From assembly GCA_019095985.1 (NCBI GenBank), contig CM032669.1, positions 4,323,788 to 4,387,787 of the forward strand: a stretch of 64,000 bases of DNA, read 5' to 3'. The notes below the pieces were generated by a model. It did not search any database. It saw only the letters and a list, made by a program, of their open reading frames with translations, and was not told where the DNA came from. The stretch comes from Streblospio benedicti (Eukaryota; Annelida; Polychaeta; Spionida; Spionidae). Numbering within the stretch: the first letter of the stretch is position 1; each line of letters begins with the position of its first letter. Positions 46,212 through 57,300 of this stretch are shown here, piece after piece. Made by a program: the position numbers and the translations under genes.

Positions 46212-47135
46212 CTACCTTCCGTTTTACATAGATGAACAATAGCACAAACCAGAGAAATAGTCGGCAATTAACGAGAATTGCTAAATCAGTTCTATTCTCA
46301 CTGTTATGCCAAGCTAAATCATTTTTTGGACACTCTCTACCTTAAGATAATTCGAAGTCAAGCCAGCCATTAATTTAGGTGAGGTCTTTATTCATAAATG
46401 TATATAATTACAAAAAATGCTGTTTTGAATACTTCCAATAACCAAAATCTGTTTGTTATATGATACTTGGGAGCTATTTTTGCTAAAACTATGCTAATCA
46501 CCTATTTGCACAGACAGTATCATTCCTGTTTCTTGATTACTGAACACCTGGCATATTGCATTGACATTACGACACGAGTGATTGAGCAGATTCCACATGG
46601 CATTCCCATTTTAACTCTACTAACACTTTTGTAATACTCTGCACCTGCATATATAGGACCTCAGAACAAACATATCTTTCAAGTTTGAGAAGACAATAAT
46701 ACTTGGGAAGACACCATACAAAATGTGCAAACACAAGTAAATATAAGTTCTTCAATAATGTACATCTCAACCTATTCATACTCCACATCATTGGCAGATC
46801 GCTGCCTGCCAGACAATATAACACTAAACTTCTATTAGCAACTATTGCCACAAAACGCTAATAAAGCTTCACAAAATGCTGAAAACATCACAAAGCTCAA
46901 GGATTGTTTTGGCTACTGTAATCTAAAATTCACCTATTGTTTCTACAATATCTATCTGCATCAATAGATCATTTTCCTCTCCGGGCAATGACACCCAACA
47001 ATTAACCTTATGCATATCATGACACATACAGTCAATGGACAAGGTTTTTTTTTTGCAATGGCTCAATGACTTTGATCCTGCTAGATGTATGGTGATGACC
47101 ATGAAATAAGTTAGTGACAGTAACAAATAGATGTT
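46212..47135. other. Non-coding stretch, nothing recognised
   Basis: Minus frames at 46567-46851 and 46923-47126 carry no recognised domain. No repeat end was seen. Confidence 0.35.
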
Positions 47136-47161
47136 AAATAAATTAAATAAATAAATAAATA

Positions 47162-47200
<39 letters not shown>
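47136..47200. repeat. AAAT and TA microsatellites
   Basis: A run of AAAT units (about 47138-47160) followed by about 38 bp of TA dinucleotides. Confidence 0.9.
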
Positions 47201-47202
<2 letters not shown>

Positions 47203-47319
47203 ATTACAAGATGTTTTATGGCAACATTTTATTTACAATATTGTTTCATAAGTTCCAAGTTTTTACAACTAAACTCCAATCATCAGAATAAAAACCTGCA
47301 AGGATCTCCGAATACATAT

Positions 47320-47565
47320 AAAATATTATAATTTGCTAAAATTTGTTTTTCAATTTTAGCCTACTTTTTGGGGAAATCACAAGGTTATAAAACTTGTTTT
47401 GTGATAAATAAAAAATAATTCATGGTTTTTCACAAAACAATTATTTTTATATTTAAAACTAAAAATAAACATTTTTAAATCCTTGGGGTGCAGTTTTATC
47501 CACTCGTTCAAAATTTATAAATTTTTGTTTTTATTAAATTCAAAATTTAAACTGTTTTTGAAAAC

Positions 47566-47598
<33 letters not shown>

Positions 47599-47733
47599 AG
47601 CACTTTAAAATTTTTTTTAAAAAACTTTGGGAANNNNNNNNNNNNNNNNNNNNNNNNNNNNNNNNNNNNNNNNNNNNNNNNNNNNNNNNNNNNNNNNNNN
47701 NNNNNNNNNNNNNNNNNNNNNNNNNNNNNNNNN
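47320..47733. other. Homopolymer-rich sequence and 100-N gap
   Basis: Runs of A and T grow longer toward 47633, including about 27 consecutive A near 47565, and then exactly 100 N fill 47634-47733. The texture suggests an unreliable contig end rather than natural sequence. Confidence 0.85.
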
Positions 47734-48281
47734 TATAGATATTTGGAGGCTTTAAGGAGACCGTGATTTTAAGTTACCCGAAATCCGGTCTGCTTAATGT
47801 TTAACCTATAATTACACTAAGAAAGACTAGATTTGCTTTTTTTTTTTGTCCATCTGAGATTGTTCACGACATTGATATCTATCAAAATACACACATTAAA
47901 ATTTGTGAAAATAATTTTGTATTTGATAAAATTTACACCCAAAATGATGGCTGTATATTTGCATGTAGTTAGAATGGGGGTTTAAGCAGACCGTCTTTTA
48001 GTGTCCGCAATTTGGTAAATATGGTGTATATTCATGATATTAAAAGATAGGATTTATTATTTTTACCCAAGGAACGTTTCAGCAGTAACAAAATATTACT
48101 ACCGTGTTTAATTAAAAGTTTGCTATTTTATTTCCCATTAATTTAACGAAAATATATCTTATAACACAAAATCTGTGTTCTGTACTAGACTTACATGATT
48201 TATTGATTTTTATCAATGTGAACGCTATGCGTACGCATGTAATACTGGATAGATCTAGTAATAGTAGTGTGCTAAAACAAG
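47734..48281 (+). other. Upstream region of the recombinase-like gene
   Basis: AT-rich DNA between the gap and the proposed first exon. No TATA-type promoter stands out. The promoter may lie here or, if there are earlier non-coding exons, beyond the gap. Confidence 0.3.
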
Positions 48282-48305
48282 ATGACTACTCGAGGACAAC
48301 AAATG
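48282..48305 (+). CDS. Proposed first coding exon
   Basis: ATGACTACTCGAGGACAACA encodes MTTRGQQ and a final Met, and is followed at once by the strong donor GTAAGT. It ends in phase 0, matching the phase of the exon at 50265. AAG before the ATG gives a fair start context. An exon this short could be chance, so it needs transcript support. Confidence 0.5.
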
Positions 48306-51300
48306 GTAAGTTTTATCATACATATTCAAGGGATACATAGGGTAAAGTGGTCAGTTTTACCCCTTAAGGATAGAATACTGAAAGTACATAACAGCTAGTG
48401 ACTTAATGGCTGTTTAAAACCCTAGTTTTTTCCGTGGTGCACAAGATGCAACGCTTTTGCATAGGCTGCGCAGAAAAACGGCGCAGTGTGTGTCTGTTTA
48501 CGTGAAAACGTGTTTATGCTAGAAAAGTAATGTTAAATTCACGTGATTTTATTAAACTACAACCCTCCTAAAATATATTAATGTAATATCTATAATCTAC
48601 AGAAGTATGTGTTTCCTACCATACCAATTATGAAATATTTGTGGGGCATTTCATCAACCAACTTTGAAATGGTTAATGTGGCGGATCTTTCTGATCGGGA
48701 ATTTGACAGCTAAATCTTAGCGCTATATGTTAAGAACCTGCCAGTGAACTTTGCCACATATATCAGTCCATATATCACTTAAAATATTTTAATGTCATGA
48801 CTATAAAATATAGAAGTATGCGTTTTCAACCATACCAATCACAAAAAATTAGAAGGACTATTTATGACTCAACTTTGGAAGTCAAAATGAATATCGTATT
48901 CACCATGAATTTGACAATGGCAATAAGAATTTTAATAACAGGGAAGATAGATATTATAAGGGTAATGGTATGTTATAGTGTTGAGATCATCCTATCTCTG
49001 CACGAGTGGTATCTTTGTCTGCACAAGTGAGCGCCAGCGAACGCGTGCAGACAAATATACCACGAGTGCAGAGATAGGGTGATCTCAACACTATAACATA
49101 CCATTGCCCTTTTTCTCACGACTTTAACATTATTATTTAACTTCATGGTGTTTTTCGTTCGTGCACCTCATGATGGGCAGACTGCCGATTCGAATCTTCC
49201 CGTCCTGATAACGTCAATTGGGTTGCATATCCAGGTGGCTTAAACAATCCATGGTGTTTTGATTACAATCTATTTTGTTAAGACACATTATATACATGCT
49301 AATGATACATGTGTATAATAAAAGCATTCTGTAACGTGCAGAATGATTTCCCTGTGTTAATAGATAGGTAGGGATGTTGTGATCGTAGCATTTTGAATAA
49401 TTATAGTTCGTGGTTTGGAACGTAATTCATTCTCGGAAGTGAAAACAATTGTTTGTATTTAGACCAAAAAAAAATGAAATATTTGGCAATATGTGCCGTG
49501 AAACTAATGGCCCAGCATTTAGAGATTGTCCATCGGACCAGTAAGGTTGAATTTGATAGTTGTCCAGTACAAAATCATACTGGTCACGGATGATTGGACG
49601 ACTGCTAATCTGGGGCCCTCATTGAGGGATAAAATACAATACCATCATTCACCATATCATCGGAAGTGATTGTATTATCGGAATCAGGCTGCCCAGGTGC
49701 ACAATACTTGTCAATACAAACACAAACGTTTGTTGTTCACTTTAAAATATACATTGCCTTGTGTAGAGTGACTCTTTTTATTGTTGCTGGCTAGTGGCAA
49801 GGATTTGTGTATGCACGGAATTGCATGGGATATTATGGTACGTCCGATAATATGGTTCACGATGGTACAGTATATGAAAATGTATCAGTTGACCAAACAC
49901 TTTCTACATGTGCAAGATAAGCAGGTCCAGGTTTTCAGAAAATGGGTGGCGAGCCCATCTTGTGTCAGGCATTTTGTGAGCTCAAAAGGTCTCAACCATG
50001 AGAAAAAACCCAAGAAAATGAATTTTTTAGTGTGAAAAGGGGGGCACGCGCCTGCTACGCCCACCCCTGGATCTGCCTATGTGCAATGACCACCATTGTG
50101 ATTATGTAAAAGTTGTACCTCAGCTATATTTAGTGCGTTGGTGTTGCACAATCTTTTATCTGCATGTCACTTGCCTTATAAACATTCAAAGACAAATGTT
50201 TTATCCAGAGCTGTCATTTCTTCTGTAGCAAAACTTCTTATATAATATAAACTTTGTTTTGGAGGTACTGAGAAGCCTTCAACAGCAAGGCAAAGATGTT
50301 AAGTGGATGCAAAAGCATTTTGGTGAGTTTTCTTAGCTATACTTCCTCTCAGTATGACAATAATATGTAGGCTATAAATAAGATTTATGGCATGCTTGAG
50401 TATTTGTTTTTTAAAATCATTGAGATAAATGATTCTATCTCAGATAAATTGGAATTAAGAGACTCGGGTTTCAGAGGATCCTTTCGCCAAGTCTATAGGG
50501 CTATATCACATAGCCTTTGCCTAGACTCGAACATTGGACCACTACCACTGTAGTACATATTCACCTAGCACTAAAGGCAGGCTCATTAGGTCACTCGGCC
50601 GTCCTGACAAAACTGAGTGGTGTAATGCACCTGCCTTAAGTGCAAGGTGAATAGGTGCCACAGAGATAATGGTCCAGGCTTTGAGTCCCAGAAAAGGCTA
50701 CTGTAATATAGCCCTATAGACTTGGAGCAAGAATAATCCAATATCAATGTTTCTTTCTCATTTTCAGCATGTAACAGACCTAAAATGCATAGAATTGAAT
50801 GTGGTAAGTGACAATTCAAACCCATGTTAAATGTCAATATGAGCTGTCCTACATATCTTTTTATTGCGTTAGATTTAATCTTAATACAGCATGTTGTGTA
50901 ATACTAAACAATTAAAAGATTCTAAACACCATCCTCAAAAAGATGCTGTGCATCTTAACATATATAACACTATGACTTGGGTTTAAGAGCATTCTTCTAA
51001 GTCTATAGGGCTATATTACATAGCCTTTGCCTGGACTCGAACATTGGACCACTGTTAAACAATGAGGCATTCATTGCATATAGTTAATTAAGCTACTAAA
51101 TTCCTACCTGATTGTCTTTTTCAGATACAATTGAGAGTGATAGTGATAGTGAGACTAGCATAAAAAATCCGTTCACGGATAGTGGTGAGTGCATTTTCGT
51201 TTAGACAGAACAAGTCAGCAAATAAATCACCATTTTAGTATTTATGTCTTCCAAGCAAAAAGTATTTCATTAATACATAAATGACTAATCAATTTCAGAA

Positions 51301-54300
51301 TCTTATTGGTCATAAACTACAAAAAAGGTCTTGCAGTCAATCATAGGAAAATAAACTATCAGAGGCTTGCTAAAAACAAGTAACATGAGAAATACACCAG
51401 CAGAGGTTATAAAAATCTGTGGTCAATCCGGAACATTTTTAAAATGCCCTTTGTATTTGGAATTTTGAATGACATGACATTCTTTTGTTGTGTAGCTTTA
51501 GCAGTGGAAGCACAGCTTTGTGTTTGTTTTGTTTGTAACCAGCTATATATGTATGTATGCATGTATGTCTCCGGACAAGCTAGTGCATTAACTGATTAGC
51601 TGATTTTGGTCATACTTTACACATTTTTGGTCTATTTTCAATATTTTCTGCAATTTCTTTGCAAATGCTTGAAAGAAAACATTTGAATTTGGTACAATGC
51701 TTACATGCCTACTAAACATCAACTCTGTCTAATTTTGGCATTGCTCTTTGTCAATTAAAGTTTGCTTTCCAAAGAGGCATTTTAATTATTTTTTTAATTC
51801 TCTATTTCCACACTAGTTTCAATACGCTTTGAAAGAAACATGACCATCATATTGGCATGATGATTATATTAGATTAAAAGTGCTCAGAGTGCAAAGCTTC
51901 ACCAGAACAATGTCGTCTCATAGGCAATAGCTATTTACTTTAGCCAAGTTTTTTAAGCACCTGCAATCCAATGCCAAGAACATAGATGTATAAAATAAGA
52001 GTTCTGCTTTAATGTTTTGATTGCAAAGCAAACCAAGGCTCTACGCTTAGTCTCATGGGCAACTTGCCATGCCGGTCATGTTGGTGGACAAATCTTACAT
52101 TATGTATATAACCAAGCTGCTTGCAACGGAATTAACAAATCTTTACCAACAATCCACTGATAAATATGTAGACTAATGCTTAGCTGTACTTGGTCCTGAA
52201 TCGAGTTTTATATTCAGCTGCAGAACTGCACTGAACCCTTCATACCAAATAGCAATCCATCAAATCCGAATCCTTCATTATTTATCTATTATAAAAGTTT
52301 GAACACATTTTCAGAAGATGAGTGTGATGATGGGTCTCACCAGACTGATGCCAGCGCCGATGGTATGCTAATATTTTATCAATATTTGCTCAAATATTTG
52401 ATAATATGATTTTGTAGGTTGCTATAGTTTTATAGTCCAATTTATTGTATCTGTTACGTAAAGGTGTTAAAGTAGTTTGTGAAGTCTTCGGTCTGGTTGG
52501 AATCTAGCATTGAAATGTGTAGTTCATCTGTCTGTACCAGACTTTTAGTCTATGTTTAACCAAGGCACTGGCAAGGACATTCTTCTCCGTCTTCCATCAT
52601 AACATGTGAGCCCCAGCTAATGCTAATTATGATCTAAAAAAACTCCTGTCCAATAGTGTCAAATACTCATTGGAAGTTAGTAACATTAATCCTATGGTGC
52701 CCAAGTCGTCCATGGTTGGCCCCACGCATCGCACATTTGTTGAAAATACAACATCATTTTAGTATTTGTTTTATAAAATCATTGAGATAAATGATTCTAT
52801 CTTAGATATATTGGAATTAAGAGACTTCGGTTTCAGAGGGTCCTTTCTCCAAGTCTATAGGGCTATACATGTATCACATAGCCTTTGCCTAGACTCGAAC
52901 CTTGGATAACTACCACTGTAGTACATATTCACCTAGCACTAAAGGCAGGCTCATTAGGTCACTCGGCCGTCCTGACAAAACTGAGTGGTGTAATGCACCT
53001 GCCTTAAGTGCGAGGTGAATAGGTGCCACAGAGATAATGGTCCAGGCTTTGAGTCCCAGAAAAGGCTACTGTAATATAGCCCTATAGACTTGGAGCAAGA
53101 ATAATCCAATATCAATGTTTCTTTCTCATTTTCAGCATGTAACAGACCTAAAATGCATAGAATTGAATGTGGTAAGTGACAATTCAAACCCATGTTAAAT
53201 GTCAATATGAGCTGTCCTACATATCTTTTTATTGTGTTAGATTTAATCTTAATACAGCATGTTGTGTAATACTAAACAATTAAAAGATTCTAAACACCAT
53301 CCTCAAAAAGATGCTGTGCATCTTAACATATATAACACTATGACTTGCATCTTTCATCTGAAAAGGTGGTCTCTCTGGAGACCCCTTTCATTCACCGATA
53401 AGAAAAAAGGTGCGCTCCATATAGACTGTGCTGCCCCTGGCGGCTCAAATTTCAGCCAACCAGAGCTCTACGTTGGTTTTGCAACGAACAACAAAGCACA
53501 CGTGGCTCATGCATATTCATGTGGTCTCCTACACAGACCTTTGTTTTTTTTTGTTGAAATCACAAAAGCGCACGTGCCTCATTATATACAAGCATATAAA
53601 CGCATTCTTTATGTTCAGGAATGGTTAACATTAATGTTATTAAGAACATCATAGACTATATAACTCATAAATCGAAGACAAATATCGGCATTGATCAGTT
53701 GTCAAAGATTTCATCTCGAGGATTTCACAGACTCTTCATACACTTGTACGTCGAGAATATCCTACAATGCATACAAATCACGTTGTCTCTGCTTTCCTAA
53801 ATGCTTTAGTATTAATCCTGTGTGATAATTAGCGTTGAACTTTTTATGGTATACACAATATTTCACTCATATTAAATTCCATCTTTCACGCCGTTATATT
53901 TACGTCGCTTGAAAACCTGTCAATCAAAACTTCTACTGATGACGTCATTGTATAATCATGAATATGCAAATTCGTTTTACTCCGCCATGGATTTTAAATG
54001 GCTGATGGCAAAGTATACATATATCTATGAAATTTGATAGATGATACCTTGCTGTGGCAAGATGGGAGACCTGGGTTTAAGAGCATTCTTCTAAGTCTAT
54101 AGGGCTATATTACATAGCCTTTGCCTGGACTCGAACATTGGACCACTGTTAAACAATGAGGCATTCATTGCATATAGTTAATTAAGCTACTAAATTCCTA
54201 CCTGATTGTCTTTTTCAGATACAATTGAGAGTGATAGTGATAGTGAGACTAGCATAAAAAATCCGTTCACGGATAGTGGTGAGTGCATTTTCGTTTAGAC

Positions 54301-57300
54301 AGAACAAGTCAGCAAATAAATCACCATTTTAGTATTTATGTCTCCCAAGCAAAAAGTATTTCATTAATACATAAATGACTAATCAATTTCAGAATCTTAT
54401 TGGTCATAAACTACAAAAAAGGTCTTGCAGTCAATCATAGGAAAATAAACTATCAGAGGCTTGCTAAAAACAAGTAACATGAGAAATACACCAGCAGAGG
54501 TTATAAAAATCTGTGGTCAATCCGGAACATTTTTAAAATGCCCTTTGTATTTGGAATTTTGAATGACATGACATTCTTTTGTTGTGTAGCTTTAGCAGTG
54601 GAAGCACAGCTTTGTGTTTGTTTTGTTTGTAACCAGCTATATATGTATGTATGCATGTATGTCTCCGGACAAGCTAGTGCATTAACTGATTAGCTGATTT
54701 TGGTCATACTTTACACATTTTTGGTCTATTTTCAATATTTTCTGCAATTTCTTTGCAAATGCTTGAAAGAAAACATTTGAATTTGGTACAATGCTTACAT
54801 GCCTACTAAACATCAACTCTGTCTAATTTTGGCATTGCTCTTTGTCAATTAAAGTTTGCTTTCCAAAGAGGCATTTTAATTATTTTTTTAATTCTCTATT
54901 TCCACACTAGTTTCAATACGCTTTGAAAGAAACATGACCATCATATTGGCATGATGATTATATTAGATTAAAAGTGCTCAGAGTGCAAAGCTTCACCAGA
55001 ACAATGTCGTCTCATAGGCAATAGCTATTTACTTTAGCCAAGTTTTTTTAAGCACCTGCAATCCAATGCCAAGAACATAGATGTATAAAATAAGAGTTCT
55101 GCTTTAATGTTTTGATTGCAAAGCAAACCAAGGCTCTACGCTTAGTCTCATGGGCAACTTGCCATGCCGGTCATGTTGGTGGACAAATCTTACATTATGT
55201 ATATAACCAAGCTGCTTGCAACGGAATTAACAAATCTTTACCAACAATCCACTGATAAATATGTAGACTAATGCTTAGCTGTATTTGGTCCTGAATCGAG
55301 TTTTATATTCAGCTGCAGACCTGCACTGAACCCTTCATACCAAATAGCAATCCATCAAATCCGAATCCTTCATTATTTATCTATTATAAAAGTTTGAACA
55401 CATTTTCAGAAGATGAGTGTGATGATGGGTCTCACCAGACTGATGCCAGCGCCGATGGTATGCTAATATTTTATCAATATTTGCTCAAATATTTGATAAT
55501 ATGATTTTGTAGGTTGCTATAGTTTTATAGTCCAATTTATTGTATCTGTTACGTAAAGGTGTTAAAGTAGTTTGTGAAGTCTTCGGTCTGGTTGGAATCT
55601 AGCATTGAAATGTGTAGTTCATCTGTCTGTACCAGACTTTTAGTCTATGTTTAACCAAGGCACTGGCAAGGACATTCTTCTCAGTCTTCCATCATAACAT
55701 GTGAGCCCCTGCTAATGCTAATTATGATCTAAAAAAACTCATGTCCAATAGTGTCAAATACTCATTGGAAGTTAGTAACATTAATCCTATGGTGCCCAAG
55801 TCGTCCATGGTTGGCCCCACGCATCGCACATTTGTTGAAAATACAACATCATTTTAGTATTTGTTTTTTAATTAAGCTACTAAATTCCTACCTGATTGTC
55901 TTTTTCAGATACAATTGTGAGTGATAGTGATAGTGAGACTAGCATAAAAAATCCGTTCATGGATAGTGGTGAGTGCATTTTCATTTAGACAGAACAAGTC
56001 AGCAAATAAATCACCATTTTAGTATTTATGTCCTCCAAGCAAAAAGTATTTCATTAATACATAAATGACTAATCAATTTCAGAATCTTATTGGTCATAAA
56101 CTGCATAAAAGGTCTTGCAGTCAATCATATTTCAATATTTATATTTTCAATATTTTCTGCAATTTCTTTGCAAATGCTTGAAAGAAATATATTTGCTAAT
56201 ATGATTTTGTAGGTTGTTGGAAACCTTGCAAATTATATAGTGTAAAAATAGTTTAACTTTTATAGTATATATATACTATATATAGAGTAAATTATTTTTC
56301 CGCCTTTTTAGAAATGAGTGAAATTTTGGAAATTCAAACACAAGACACACTCAGGAAACAATCACAGTATGTTGTTTTCTCTTTCATACTCTCATAATGG
56401 CTAATACTTATTATACAGAGGATGTTTGTCATGTTACAACCAATATAATCTACAATGTACTTTAATGTAGCATATTTGTGATTTCCGCTATGAATTTTGT
56501 GAAAGGTATGCATTCTTTGTGGGAATGACTCATGTGTGACAACGAATAAAATTATAGTGAAACCATGAATGTCTAATGCAAACACACAAAAAACATCTAT
56601 ATTTAAACTATAGTATTTTCATTGCTAGTTAGTGATACTCATTCGATAATCATCAGAGTTCATCTTTGGAATAGGCCATTGTCAAATTGATAACGCTCTT
56701 TGAATAACCTTCCATGATAAATATTTTATAAACTAACAGTCTTTTTGTGATAACTAGTACGCAATAAGCAAATAACATCTTTAAACAACAATACCCAATA
56801 ATATAGAGAGTTTGAAAACTTATTATCATGCACATATTTCTTTATTTAATTTAGTATTGTCAATGAGAACCAGGAAACTGAGGAGACAAATGGCACCAAT
56901 ATGAAAGGATACACGCTGCACATCCGCACCAGTGGTAAGAATATCTTATTCTTAGGCAATCGACTGATTTTTTTAATTTGCCCACTGCAGGAAATGATGA
57001 CCATCAAATATTTTTCTATTTGACAGTATTAATATTTGTGGTAATAGTGATTTTGATACTTCTTCAGCAGATAATGATGAAAATGCCAGTGATTTGCACC
57101 AACAGAAAAAGAAAGCCAAAAACAACTGCACAGTGAGTTTACATTAATTTTATTTATTTAATTTAATTAAGTTTTTATAAATATTTTAAATTTTATTTAA
57201 TACATGCTGGGCTAGCGCTAGACCCATCTCAAATTTAGCCAATTGGCTAAACAACGACATTTTTTTAGCCAATTGAATTTTTTTTAGCCAATTGGCTAAA

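Noticed and set aside
49781-50035. 84-codon frame in the first intron of the recombinase-like gene as an extra exon
   Set aside because: No acceptor and donor pair keeps the phases of the neighbours, and the residues lack resemblance to the gene's other parts.
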